A DNA stretch of 64,000 bases from Molanna angustata (lineage: Eukaryota; Arthropoda; Insecta; Trichoptera; Molannidae), in NCBI GenBank assembly GCA_963576475.1, contig OY754986.1, positions 6,658,031 through 6,722,030 of the forward strand, in the 5' to 3' direction. Below are positions 36,345 to 48,484 of the stretch, piece by piece. The notes below the pieces were generated by a model. It had not been told where the DNA came from. It saw nothing but the letters and a program-made list of their open reading frames with translations, and did no database searches. Within the stretch, counting starts at the first letter, position 1, and each line of letters starts with the position of its first letter. The position numbers and the translations under genes were made by a program.

Positions 36345-36500
36345 CCGCTTCTGTACCGGCTTCTTGATTCGATTCTCAGCAGAGTAGAAATCAAATAAAA
36401 ACTATACAGGTATCTCTCGTGCAAATCTTGCTTTTCTGGGATAGGAAAACTGAATAATAGGAACAATTTACCATTTGGAAATAATTTCATCACTTGCAAA
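36345..36500 (+). mobile_element. SINE S1, second copy (degenerate)
   Basis: Matches the SINE at 35.3-35.5 kb: GATTCGATTCTCAGCAG (here with a nearly intact B box), then CTTTTCTGGGATAGGAAAAC and ATTTACCATTTGGAAATAAT, where the hairpin has decayed. The head is truncated or diverged. Confidence 0.65.
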
Positions 36501-36926
36501 GAGTTTTTTAAAGAGTATTTGAATAAATATATAAACAAAACTATTTTTTTTATCAAGTACTTCTAAAGCGATATTCCATCAGCGTCCTTCAATTTCTTTT
36601 TTCTGTCTTTATATTGTAAAGGTACTATAAGCTGCGAAGCACCGGCTTCGAATAGCCTTTCCACTCTTTTCTATCGTTTTCGGGTGTCCCGTAAGAACCG
36701 GGTTTTAGTGTATGTGGGCAGGCAAGTATTTTAAGTTTTTCCTTTTACAATGTAATGCATACCCATACACCTGTCGCTGGTAACCCCACATTATGTGATA
36801 TGCCGTGTTTATTTTTTTAAAAACACTTTTTCAATAAAAATCATTGTTTACAAATAAACCATTTTCTCAATAGATAGCGTTACAAAAAGGTTTCTTCGTT
36901 TCTTCATAGATGGCAGTTGTGTAGGC
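36501..36926. repeat. Family D scrap and family C left-half scrap
   Basis: About 36690-36810 on the minus strand resembles family D (CACCTGTCGCTGGTAACCCC on the plus strand). 36850-36915 carries CTCAATAGATAGCGTTACAA and CATAGATGGC, as in the left half of family C. Confidence 0.4.
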
Positions 36927-37232
36927 TTAAAGCCCACACAGAAAAGAATTGATGATTTTAATGCCTGGCGCGATCTTCGGCGGCAAAATGGAGGATTCAA
37001 CGATCTCCGATTTCAAAGCGATTAAATGCAGCTCTGACACTCTGATTTCATGGGGAAGCAAATTCACAACCATGGCAATTGGTAAATCAAGGAAGGATAC
37101 AAAGGACTTACCCCGTTTTACTGCACTCTCCGTTGATCCCACAAGTATATAGGTATGTAACTTTGTAAACTTAATGTTCAAAAAAACACACATTATGGCC
37201 GTACGGCGCTTTTCACTACTGGCGGCTGTCAT
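36927..37232. other. Unidentified segment of coding-like composition
   Basis: Open in one frame on each strand (101 codons minus, 67 codons plus). It is less AT-rich than its surroundings, and a GTAAGT donor-like site lies on the minus strand at about 37115. I cannot decide the strand or name a product. It could be a first exon of a minus-strand gene. Confidence 0.25.
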
Positions 37233-37829
37233 AAACGTTACCGTCGGCTAGTCGCTGCTTACTGGCTGAATTGAATTTTGGTGTCGATTTGTTCGTGTTC
37301 TTATTGTTGCAACGGGGCAATTAGGTAGGTTTTGGATTCATGGATGTTGCTAAGGCAAAAATATAGGAAATGTCGGGAAGGTATGAATTGAAGAATTACC
37401 AAGCCGCAACAGCTATAGTAATAATTTCTTATATTTAGGTGAATTGTTACACATTAATAACTTGAAGGTTTTTATATTGTATTCTTAATTTTTTTTTTGT
37501 TTTTGTCAGTTGCTCGTATTGATGTTCTTTGTTATCATATTTCTTTGTTATCACATTTATTTTTTGCCTATAGAATGTTACATAATATATTATACTATCT
37601 TAGTTTTATGTACCTTATTCTTGTAAATTTAATTAATTAATTATATTGTAAAAAAATATATTTATTAATCTTCCTCCCTTTTGTATTGATACATATTAGT
37701 TATGGGTGTATGTACCTAATTACCTAGCTACTTATTGTTCTAAAAAATTTTGTTTATTTCTACTTTGTATATCATAGATTCACAGGACCATTTTAATCGT
37801 GTTATAATGTATCTTATTTATTATACTGA
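37233..37829. other. AT-rich DNA, no gene seen
   Basis: Nothing recognised. Confidence 0.4.
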
Positions 37830-37985
37830 TAAGGGAACTCAATAAGAAGGCAGAATTGGTGAACGTTGCGCAAGCGCATAAAGTGGTCACATAAACCAGC
37901 CAATGACAGGTCAGTAGCCTTGAAGGTGCCTTGAGTTCCTGGTTCTTCCATAATATCTCAACTTCGTCTCTATTGAGATGTTAAA
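37830..37985 (+). repeat. Family C element, copy C3 (right half)
   Basis: GGGAACTCAATAAGAAGGC, then GAACGTTGCGCAAGCGCATA and CAACTTCGTCTCTATTGAGA. The left half is absent here; a matching scrap lies 1 kb upstream. Confidence 0.65.
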
Positions 37986-38867
37986 AATAATTATTTAAAA
38001 AAATGACATTTTCTTATATCCGTTCAGGGTTTGCATGGTCCGAAGGTCCTTGAAACGTCCCTGATGTATTTAACTAACGGAAATTTACCAATGGTATCAC
38101 GTTGCATGAGCTGATTGGATTAAATTGTCTTTTGGCAACAAACCCACCTTAGTACACATTGTTTTTCGTTAACTAAATTATTCAATTAGAAATTGCCATT
38201 TAGCAATAAACTAGTAACTTGAACAAGGTGTAGTATTTAAAAAAAATAGGAATTAATTTCAATATAAAGGGACACAGCATGCTGGTGAAAAAGGCCTTCA
38301 CAGAAATCTAATTGAAATTTTAACCAAGAAGAATATTAAACATTTAAAAAAAATGAGTGGCACAAAAGCAAAGAATACCTAAAGTAGTTTTTCATTGGCA
38401 TAATTCAAGGTTTCAATAAAACGGATGTCGTAGAATGGTTCATGGACAATTTGACGATGAAAATTAATCGCTGAAGTTTAATCGCGAACGTAATTTTCTT
38501 AACTTTATATATTATGCTTGACGTATTCAAACACTTATAGTGCAATAAGATGATGCTTACATTATAGAAAATGCTAACAATATATTATAGTTTTCGCAAC
38601 AATATTTCTTTAATAATTACCATGAATCTGCAGGGCTACTCATGAAGTTGATTACAGTAAACTTAAGATCAGCTTCAGACTTTAGCAATCTTTAAGGTTA
38701 AATTAATTGAATAATAATATTAATTTATACAACAATTAATGACAATTTAATACGAAAAGTTGATATTTACAAATTTTCATGATTGAATGTAGAGAAATAT
38801 TAAGATTGGATTATAATCGAGTACAAATTTATGCATTTTGCAGATTAAGGTAAGCTAAGAACGTGTC
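37986..38867. other. AT-rich DNA, no gene seen
   Basis: Nothing recognised. Confidence 0.4.
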
Positions 38868-39179
38868 ATGAGTAGCCCCCCAGAATCATACCATCATATA
38901 CAAACATTACGTTCCCGAAGATTAATGCTAGACACAAATTTCTTATACGAAATTGACAACACAACCGATTCTTCATACTTACTCGGACAAATATCTCTTA
39001 ATTGCCCCCAGCGTCACACTCGATCAAACGTAAAATGCCCGCGAACCAATTTCATAAAAAAATCATACATAAATCGTTCAACAACCAATTACAACAAATT
39101 AAATAATTCGCAAACGCTGGACTTTTTTCATGAAAACTTTGGTAAATTTAGATCCCGGGCGGGGCTGTTGTTGGTCTGA
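38868..39179 (+). pseudogene. LINE (Jockey/CR1 group) C-terminal fragment
   Basis: A 103-codon open frame has the post-RT pattern of these LINEs: LRSRRLMLDTNFLYEI, then LLGQISLNCPQ, RTNFIKKSYINRSTTNYNKL and DFFHENFGKFR. It is similar in layout to the fragment at 54.1-54.5 kb. The RT itself is missing, so the fragment is a 5'-truncated insertion. Confidence 0.7.
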
Positions 39180-40029
39180 TTTATAAGGGTGAAATTGAAA
39201 ATCTTCGAGGTTATTCATATACCTCTATTCCCTCTCCCTTCCTGTTCTATAGAGGTTTGTACGCCAAATTCTTAATGAATAAGTATTTTTTTGTTGTTTA
39301 TATTTTGTATTGTAAAGATCATTCGTATTATCTAGCCATTATTTTGATTGTATAAAAGCATGAGGGAACTTTACTGGTTTTGTATACCTATATATATTGT
39401 TTTTTTTTGTTTTTCCACAAACTGTATATAACTGTCTGTTCCCAGAATTAAATAAAATAATTTCTTCACTATAAAGAACGTGAATATAGAAAACAGAAAC
39501 AGAGATAGAAAACAATGTTTTCGTATAAATATAATAATTTAAAACAGTCATCTGCGATACCAACCAACACAATAATTATGTGCATATTTTTTGTAGGGAC
39601 CTACTTAAATATTTTAATTTAATGATTTGTGTAAATTATTAATTTATTATAATTTTTTAATGATTTAAGAGAAAGAAATGACAAAATACCTATTATTTCA
39701 ATTAACGTGCTGTAACAAAAATCTAAACAAAGATATTGACGATATACATATTTCTATAAACGTTATATAGGTATCCTATTTATATATTTTAGCACTAAAA
39801 AATAATAATAATAAATAAACAATATCCATGAATGCAATATAAAAAAAAAACTTTCAAAAATATCATTTAATGATTAGGCGGATAATTTTTGTAGTTAATA
39901 CTAACCATATTTGTATTAAATAACTAGCTATTAACCACTACATATTTTCATGAGTAACTTTGCACATAACATGACATGTCACGAAGTCACTCATTAAAAT
40001 AGTGGTTGATTTTTTTATAATTCAAATAT
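39180..40029. other. AT-rich DNA, no gene seen
   Basis: Nothing recognised. Confidence 0.4.
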
Positions 40030-40315
40030 GGTAAATTAAAAAAAAATGGATTGATAGGGAAATCACTAAAAAGGCATAATTGGTGAACGTTACGCAAATA
40101 CATAAAGTGATTACGTAAACTAGCTGATAACAGGTCGTAAGCCCTGTAGGTGAAATCACTAAAAAGGGGAAATCACTAAAAAGGCATAATTGGTGATCGT
40201 TATGCAAATGCATAAAGTGATTACGTAAACTAGCTGATAACAGGTCGTAAGCCCTGTAGGTGCCTTGATTTACCACTCACCTCTTAGTATTCTTCGTCTC
40301 TATTGAGATATTAAT
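40030..40315 (+). repeat. Family C element, copy C4, with a duplicated core
   Basis: The block AAATCACTAAAAAGGCATAA through AAGCCCTGTAGGTG occurs at 40060-40152 and again at 40170-40262 (offset 110 bp). A partial third start, AAATCACTAAAAAGGGG, stands between them. Right end: TTCGTCTCTATTGAGATATT. Confidence 0.7.
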
Positions 40316-40418
40316 AAAAAAGTCATATTGATTTAGAATCCAGAATTCATTTCAAAAACCTTTATTTTTCTTTATTTAACTTCTCAACGGACAATTCTTG
40401 ATGGAACTCCATAGCAAA

Positions 40419-40670
40419 TTTATTAACAAATTTGTTTCAGGTTAAAATAAAACAAAACTTCAGTTTTAAGTTCCACTGTAATAATTTAAAAGGACACTAA
40501 CTAGTATCGGTCATCCAGTGACCATCTTCAGAGTGTGACAAGACAGTGATTATTGAAGCTTATATGTTGAAAAAATCAGGAATTTGCAACCTTTTTTTTT
40601 TAAATTATTACAGTGGTTCTTAAAACTGAAGTTTCGTTTTATTTTAACCTGAAACAAATTTGTTAATAAA
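40419..40670. repeat. Fold-back repeat with ~72-bp arms and a hammerhead-like loop
   Basis: Left arm 40419-40490 and right arm about 40599-40670 are reverse complements (TTTATTAACAAATTTGTTTC at the outer end). On the minus strand the loop reads CTGAAGATGGTCACTGGATG, then ACCGATAC (40531-40504). GGTCA/TGACC would be stem II, with altered core bases (CTGAAGA, GATA). Looks like a decayed Penelope-type end. Confidence 0.6.
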
Positions 40671-41195
40671 CCTTTATTTTTGATTCGGTAAAATAAACGT
40701 CGATGTATTTGATGAAAAAATCTCCATTCTGATAAACGTTCTGGTTCAACCAATAGTTTTATCTCAATTTGGCATAAAGAAAAATCGTAACAAATAATCA
40801 CGTTGATTGAATATATAAAAAAAATAAAGTAATTACGAAAATAACCTAAATAAAAAACGATAAATTTTCTCAGGCGAATCGTCCCAGTTTAGTATATAAA
40901 GACTTGACTGCGTATAAAAAATGATATCACCACAGCCTACACGATTTTTTTTAAGATCCGACTTTCCTTTTTTCGAGAAAATCGACATCCGGTCGCAGAC
41001 ATCTTATTGAAGACCTAAAACATTCCCGCCATTTACGGAATATTATGTTAGAATAAAAATGTATATTTAGTTTTTTATTGAAAAAAAAAGGTCTTAATAT
41101 TAATTTTCTGAAAAAAAAATCAAATCTATTATGTAATCAATTATAAACAATTTTTCATTATTTTTGAATTTCTACGTATCGAAAATGGTTTTTTA
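40671..41195. other. AT-rich DNA, no gene seen
   Basis: Nothing recognised. Confidence 0.4.
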
Positions 41196-41655
41196 TTCCT
41201 CACTACCCCAAGGCGATATTTATTGTAGATTATCAACTAGTATCATGCTCATAGTGTATTCTGAAAGTTTCATCACAATGTATGTATGTGTGCCGTGTAC
41301 TATATGCCATGTAGGGCGTAAGTATACTACTTTATCGATTATATTATTCTACATCACTCGTTCAATTATTTTTAAATATTGTAAATTTGTATATCTAATA
41401 CTCGCTTAGACCTCATTAGATTTTGAAGAAATTCTGATTAATGCTTTTCATTTTTTTAAATCTCAAATATTTCAAAAAGACATCAAACGCAGGAAACATC
41501 TAATTTGATTATTTTATTTTCATATTGCTTATAATGCACATCACTCTCATAAAATGGCATCGAAGTATTATCAAGTTTTCATAATAAATTATCTAAGTCA
41601 AAAATAATTTAACTAACTCATTTCGTGAAAATGCTGAAAAATTTGAACAATTTGT
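41196..41655 (+). mobile_element. Family B element, copy B4, right end missing
   Basis: Left end ATTCCTCACTACCCCAAGGC. The body matches B1/B2 (TATCAACTAGTATCATGCTC, TCTGAAAGTTTCATCACAAT). It fades out near 41655 without the terminal tag. Confidence 0.65.
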
Positions 41656-42576
41656 GGGAATACTAAAGCCTTTTTAAAATACCAAGTTTAAATTTAAAGT
41701 ACCCGAGTTGATGACGAGACAGGTGCAGCAGACGCTGCGCCTGGTGTGGAAATCGAAGAACTGAAAGTACTACGGGCGTGGCGAAGGCTCCCTGTGGGAA
41801 TCTGTTGTTCGTGGAGCTGCTGGGAGGGTAACCCCTGCTATGATTCAAGGGCCTTCACGATTGTGGTTGGATCCTTAGTGGCAGTGGTATGAAATATGCA
41901 TGGTGTTAGTTCTTGTTTCTTCCGACGAGCAGCCGCTAGATACTAGATACATAGTATCCACGTGGATTTAGTGGTTTCTAAGAAGAACGTTACATCCTTA
42001 TAATTGTTTTGCAATGGCTATAGTGTCCTTCTATCTGCTGAATAAAAAAAATGAAATTCCAGAGTGTCCTTGGTCAACTATCTGATACCCAGTTTTACAG
42101 TCACAGGCTTGAAGTACTCTCGCGACAGTCCATGTCTGTGAATATTATCTTCACCGACGTTGATTGTAATTTTTTGCACAATTGTACCGAGACCACGAGT
42201 CTAGAGGAGCTTCTAGAGCTAATCTTCGTGCCATGCATTCTTTGTCATTCTTACTAGCGTTCAGCGAAGAAGCCGTTTCAGTCCCCATATGCGGAGCGGA
42301 TGGAGGTGGGCGTAGCTGGTATCCATGTGTTTTCCGATGGGCAGCCATCCCAAGGTCGAACATAAGACCTACATCTTTAACGAAATTTATGAAAATACAG
42401 AAAACACGTGCGACATTAAAAGAGAGACTAGTCTATATAATATATAATAGAACATAGAAAAAAGGCTCAAGTCTTTTGCTGAGAATTTAAACAGGTGTAT
42501 TTTCTTTGTATTTGTACACTTGAATTGTGATAAAAAATTATTTTCTTTAGTTTTCAAAGGAACAATATAAAGTACC
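41656..42576. other. Less AT-rich block of unknown origin
   Basis: 41690-41950 and 42050-42370 are clearly richer in G+C than their surroundings. The minus strand at about 42363-42182 gives MFDLGMAAHRKTHGYQ, with a zinc-finger-like H...H spacing but no cysteine pair. Possibly an old LINE or gene relic; not identifiable by eye. Confidence 0.3.
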
Positions 42577-42625
42577 ACAAGAGGGTTGTAGCCAACATTT
42601 TATCTCTCCAATACAAAACTATATC
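42577..42625 (-). repeat. Variant of the family A/B terminal tag
   Basis: GAGGGTTGTAGCCAACATTT followed by TATCTCTCCAATAC resembles the tag plus inverted repeat at the left end of family A. The body that follows does not match A or B. Confidence 0.45.
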
Positions 42626-42904
42626 ACCACTTTTTATTTATTTATTTTATTTCAGAAAATATTATATTTGAAAGTTGACACAATCCTATGGATACATATT
42701 TATAGAGCATATTTATATCGTTTATATTATCTTAAATACTTTTTTACATTTACAAAACAATTTAGTAGGTATATCAACTTATTTTCTTGGACCAATGAGC
42801 AATATTACTGATGTTATGACAAAGAATAAATTTAATAAACATTAGTCATTGTAATATGAATCCAGTTTATAAATTTTGAACTATAAATATCAATATAATA
42901 TATG

Positions 42905-43080
42905 TAAGATGGGTGCTGGCTGAGTGGTTAGCACGCTGTATTAGTAATCCTGTGGTCGTGAGTTCGAATCCTGCCTCAACGTATTTCGTTCACCTATGGC
43001 ACAAGCATTTATGCTAAATTCAGGGAATGTATGAGGATTAACAATATGTAAGTACTTGTTACATGATCCTATTTATTTAT
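42905..43080 (+). mobile_element. tRNA-derived SINE S3
   Basis: GCTGGCTGAGTGGTTAGCAC contains an A box (TGGCTGAGTGG), and GAGTTCGAATCC is a near-perfect B box, about 40 bp apart. The T-arm and acceptor do not pair well, so this is not a tRNA gene. About 110 bp of unrelated tail follow, ending TATTTATTTATTC. Confidence 0.65.
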
Positions 43081-44654
43081 TCTTTTAAAAATAAAATAAA
43101 TTCAACTAATAATCTAGGCCTTAAATAATAATTAATTTGGATTATTTATATAGCGCCGTTTTTGTGATAACCTCACCTCAAGGGCGCTTATGGCTGTAAA
43201 GAAGACACAAGATATCATATTTTGCCATATAGAGTAATAGCCAGCGTCTGCTAGAATAACTTAATTTTGTTTAGGTGAGAAATAACGTCATAAACGCTGA
43301 TATTTTTCTTTAAAAGGATATCACAGCAGGTATCAACGTAAAAATGTATAATTTGCTTATAATGTTTCTTTGAAAATCTTTTTGATACTATGCAGAAATA
43401 ATATATTAAAATTGCTATCAGTCTTGAAAAGTCGTTTGTTTCAAAAGTGATCGTTCGAAGAAACTTCCTTGTTGTTAAACTGAGTGAAATTGAAAAGGGA
43501 ACAAAAACAACGTAGGTATTTTAAGTCAAAAAGCGATAACTTTTTCAAAACATAACTTATGTATAACCGTATTTATTTATACCATTCTACATAAGTACCT
43601 AGTTAAGTTAAGACTTAGCCCAACAAAATGCATAAATTTTGATATTGAGAAAATTCTCAATGACTTTTATACATTTGGGCTTCATTATCCTCTCCACTAT
43701 GGTGGAAATTCAAACAATAATAGGTATATTATTAGAATTTTCTTTAAACAATCGAATTCCTATATACTTATTTTATATTCAAACGTCGTATCTGACAAAA
43801 AATTTAATACCATTGTCGATGTTTTAAAATTATGCGAGAGTTTCCTATCCAATATAAAACAGAGTAGAAACAATGAAAAAAAATCTAGTTTTCTTTGTTT
43901 AATGTTCTCTAAGAACATTCGGATACTTACTGGGATGAAGCTTTTAAAAGCGAAATACTCATTCTACGTTGGATTTCTTCCACATGAACTGAGAAGGTGT
44001 CATGTTTATAGATGTGGGATGAAATCCCGAGCAGAAAAAAACTCTGAGAAAGTTAAGAATCCCCAAATAAACGATCACTTTGTCAAAGGAATTGCTAAAA
44101 CTATGTATATCTTAGAATTGACTTTCTCAAACTGGGGGGTTACATTAGTTGGATCATTTAGTTCCTCGGATGTATGATATGAATACAAACGCTATCACGT
44201 TTTATGTAAAAATAAAAATTATAATCGGAATTTATGCTGCGACGTGTAACAATACAAAATATTTGACTGTTTTTGGAAATCATTTGCCTTTATTTTCTAC
44301 AATACAAACAAGAACTACTTGTTTTCTTTCATCAATAATAATGATCTTAATAATAATATAAGGATTACAAAAAGATAAAATGCGATGTAGACGACGTCAT
44401 TCGCTGGAGTAGAGGCCGAAAGCGTCAGGAAACATCTGAGAGACCAGGAAACATCTTGTAGGTACCGCATATTATTAACACGTTGCCGATAAGAATAAAA
44501 AATATCATAAATATAAAAAAAATACTCGGAAACAACTGTTTTTGAAGTCAAGCGTCCGTTAGACTCTTGATTATCATTGTTGAGTGATAGTGATTGATTA
44601 AGGTATGTATATTCGTAAGGTTTATTTAATTTTTTTTTCGGTATTTTTTCTTTT
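43081..44654. other. AT-rich DNA, no gene seen
   Basis: A short block around 43145-43250 (ATAGCGCCGTTTTTGTG, CAAGGGCGCTTATGG) looks like part of a repeat, but I have no partner for it here. Confidence 0.35.
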
Positions 44655-45386
44655 TTACTCTCCACACCATGCAATAGTGGGGAGACATGATTTCATAATT
44701 ATTAAGCGTATTTTTTTCATTAATTTCTCAACGGGTATCATGTAGAGAGTGCACACTGTGAGTTTCGTGGTGATGTGTATGTATGTATGGCGTACGGCGT
44801 TCGCCGTACGGATTATCTTTTTTATGTCCTCTCTACAGCCCAAACTATATGTCCGATCGACTCCATATTTACATCATAATATGTGTAAAGTGAATAAACC
44901 TAGAACTGACTAGTTTTTCATAGACAACTTTTAATTTCTTCTCTATGATTTAATCATTTGCGTTGTTTTTTTTGTGTCCTCTATACAGCCCAAACTATTT
45001 AGGCCGATTGACTATATTGATAGGATATAATATAATGTAAAGTCCATAAACTTAGAGCTGATTAGTTTTCCTTAGATATCCGTTAATTTTTTCTCTATGA
45101 TTCATCTTGCTAGTAATGTAATTTTACTCCAAATTTCACGTAGAAAGTGCATATGACAGGTATCATGTAGAAAGTGCATAGGTACTATGAGTTTCGTGAC
45201 AATGTTTTTGTGTGTTTGGTGTATTGTGAAAACTTTTGTCCTCTGAGAATCTTATATTTGTTTAAAGAATCTAATATAAATGTTCTTCATAAAAATGCAT
45301 TTAGAGATTGTCTACTTTTCAAGAAGCAAAAATTGACATTTACTATGGTGTGGAGAGTTTAGTGTTGGCTACAACCCACTCGTTTC
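44655..45386 (+). mobile_element. Family A non-autonomous element, copy A3
   Basis: It begins TACTCTCCACACCATGC and ends GTGTGGAGAGTTTAGTG followed by TTGGCTACAACCCACTCG. A perfect 9-bp palindromic pair, CGTACGGCG-TT-CGCCGTACG, sits at 44796-44815. It lacks the LINE-derived insert present in A1 and A2, so it represents the element before that gain (or after a loss). Confidence 0.72.
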
Positions 45387-45539
45387 TTTTAGTTTCTGTT
45401 CTTTAATTTTTGTGTTGACATAAGTAAAGTTATTATGTGAAAGAGAGAATCTGCCAAAAAACTGCTTTGCAGTTTGGCGGGAAAATAAAATTGCTATTCT
45501 TTGTTATTACAAAAAAAAATATCTTCAAAAAAAAAAAAA

Positions 45540-45690
45540 ATGTCGACAGAATGGGAGACAATTGAATCGACTACCCAATATTGTCTCCAAGAATGTCCTG
45601 GAGGGTCGTAGATCAAGGGGGAGACCAGCAAAAAGATGGATGACAACTCTGGACATCACTTCCTCAACAGTGCATTCTAGTCCATAACCA
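45540..45690 (+). pseudogene. RTE-like LINE C-terminal scrap
   Basis: The plus strand reads LPNIVSKNVLEGRRSRGRPA followed by KRWMTTLDI, the conserved GRRSRGRPxKRW motif. Only about 50 codons. Confidence 0.65.
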
Positions 45691-45739
45691 GGTCCTACGA
45701 GGTTGTATCAGTGATCTCTTTTACAAATTCCCTTTTGAA

Positions 45740-45850
45740 TATAGATTCATATAAACATACATACTTACCATCACGCCGTATCCCTACTTGGGGCAGGCAG
45801 TGAGGACCGAACGCCAGACACCTCTATCTCGACATACATGTTTTGCCTCT
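45740..45850 (-). repeat. RTE-like LINE 3' end
   Basis: On the plus strand, CATACATACTTACCATCACG, then GGCAGGCAGTGAGGACCGAA. This is the reverse complement of the terminus of the LINE at 47.6 kb. Confidence 0.65.
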
Positions 45851-45954
45851 TTTACCTCCATGCATCGCGTCATACATGCTACAAATTTAAAAATTATCAT
45901 TTTTTATTTTTATCTAATTAAGATATTGTTTATTAATTTTTATTATTTTTTTTA

Positions 45955-46292
<338 letters not shown>

Positions 46293-47134
46293 CTAATTAA
46301 TAAAAGGGTACCTACATCGACAGACATCCAGCTTACAATTATCCAAAAATGGAAACATTATTGGTTATTATTATGAGTGCTGGACGTCCAATTATGTATG
46401 CACACAACATTTCAAAAATAGAAAATATAATATCTTCATTTTAACTTTTTTTTTAATAAAAAAATAAAGATAAATTAAAGTTTACATTTAGTATCAAAAA
46501 TGCTGTCTCATTCACTAAAATCAATTAATTTGTTATTGGGAAGATATTATTATGAATGAATTAAACAGTTTGGATACCGCTGTGTCGGAATGACGATCTG
46601 ACGACAAAGAAAGAATGGTGCGCGTGTCGTCTGACCCAGGGGCGGATTAAGAGGTCTTAAACGGCCACAAGTTCTCCGGATTTGTGGCTTTCCGTGCCCC
46701 CCATTGCACAAATGTGACAGTTGATATTATCAGAAGGGTAATGTATGTGGCACGTGACGCCGCCCCTATCACCAGAGCACCCTGTATGTATATCTCGCTC
46801 TCCAACATTCATTCTTACATTTCAAAAAGAAAAATAGTAAATGAAAATCTTTAAAGAAATGGCAAAGCAGAGTGGTTGATAATGACTTATTATTTCACTT
46901 AAACATTGCTAGATATTTTTTGTTATTAAATTTATAATACATATAAAAAAAAAACAATCAAAAATAAAGAAAAAGATGCACAGTAAAAAATATATTTCCT
47001 TTTACCAGAGTGCAAGCACTCATGTTTAAAGGAGACATTTAAAAACAAAATTTCATATAAAACATAATTATTGAGAAAGTAATGGCGATGTGACCAAAGA
47101 AGCTCAATAACCGGCGGCTGCATAGTTCATTCAT
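46293..47134. other. AT-rich DNA with a hAT-like terminal motif
   Basis: CAGGGGCGGATTAAGAGG at 46637 resembles a hAT-type end. A CACGTGACGCCGCCCCTATC block near 46750 could belong to the opposite end. No gene seen. Confidence 0.3.
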
Positions 47135-47330
47135 TCATTCATACCATCACGGCATATCCCACAATGTGGGGCAACCAGCGAAAGGTGTGCGGGTGTGCAT
47201 CGCCTTATAAAAGGGAGCACAACACATATGTGTATACCCACACACCAGTCTTGTCTCACCTAAAAAGGTATTACATTCAGAATGGGTGGTGAACCTCATT
47301 GCTGAACGCGAAAGGTTAAAATAAAACCTT
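47135..47330 (+). repeat. Dispersed repeat family D, copy D2
   Basis: It starts (ATTC)n, CATACCATCACGGCATATCC, then GGGGCAACCAGCGAAAGG, CTTGTCTCACCTAAAAAGG and CATTCAGAATGGGTGG. The most complete of the D copies. Confidence 0.6.
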
Positions 47331-47570
47331 TAATAAGCATAGACATTGATAAAGAATTATGCTCATTTTTAAATAAAACAATATTTACTTTTGATCCCAA
47401 AATAAATAAATCGAACTCAAACAATAAATTTAATAATTACATTACTCTTGGTTTGCCCCTGTAGCAAGTTATGTATTGATGTGCGGTATAGGGTGACATA
47501 ATTTAATCGTCAAATTAAGGTAAATATATTTTGATGTAGGTATTTTTAATTGTGTATTAAATTTATATCA

Positions 47571-48235
47571 TACATACCATCACGCCATGTCCCTTACGGG
47601 GTAGGCAGAGAGAACCGAACGCCATATCTTTCTATCCTGGCACACATTCATCGCCTCATCAACATTCATACATCGTCTTATACACGTTCGTCTGTTGTTC
47701 ACGCTTCTTACATTTCCATCTTTCAGAATATCGATTACATGGTCATGCCATCCTTTTCTTGGGCGCCCCCGACTTCTTATTCCATTCCTGTCAGCTTTGT
47801 ATATTTTCTTCGTCAGGCGTTCTACATTCATTCTCTCCAAGTGGCCAAACCATCTCAATGTGTTAACTTTCATTCTGTTAATTACATCTTTCTTCATCTT
47901 ACATTCTTTCCTTGTATCTTCATTTCGAACTCTGTCATACATCGTTCTATTACAAATTCTTCTAAGCGATCTCATTTCAACTGCATTTATTCTGCTTTCG
48001 TGCGACTGCTGCCATGTCCAGGTCTCACTTGCATACGTCAGGGTTGGCACTACTATTGCGTTATGAATGGCAACTTTTGCATCTTTTGATATGTTGCGAT
48101 CATTCATAACTGGTCTAAGTGCTCCATTCACTCTGTTTCCTGCCATAACTCTTCTTTCAATATCCTTATCAGGCCGTCCATTCCGTTGGAACATACTACC
48201 CAGATAAACATACTAGTCGACTTGTTCTTTTTTAC
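47571..48235 (-). pseudogene. RTE-like LINE (second family), C-terminal region
   Basis: A 204-codon minus-strand frame (48194-47580) reads MFQRNGRPDKDIERRV, then VVPTLTYASETWTWQ, MRSLRRICNRTMYDRVRNED, LRWFGHLERM and RSRGRPRKGWHDHV. This is the RT connector and C-terminus of an RTE-type LINE. An in-frame stop lies just upstream, near 48216. The 3' end is GGGACATGGCGTGATGGTATG followed by (TATG)n-like sequence, and scraps of this end are dispersed through the window. Confidence 0.87.
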
Positions 48236-48484
48236 GTCGACTTGTTCTAAATTAATATCAAGTAATACATTAATAAATCAAGGACACATCAGTCTTTTCA
48301 AAGTTTTTGTGTTTTAAATATATGTTAACCCGTGTGTTTATATATCATTTTCATTAATGTTTTGACTTTTATTAAGATACGATGTTATTATTTTTTTGTT
48401 TTCATGGAAATTTATTTGAAAAATAAAACACTTAGGGGCTTATTAAAGGCCAAATAGCAAATTTTAAAAATCTTTTCCCCAGAA

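Noticed and set aside
42905..42985. Possible tRNA gene
   Set aside because: A and B boxes are good, but the T-arm and acceptor stem do not pair; better explained as a SINE head.
47550..48089. 179-codon plus-strand frame
   Set aside because: Antisense shadow of the RTE-like LINE at 47571-48235.
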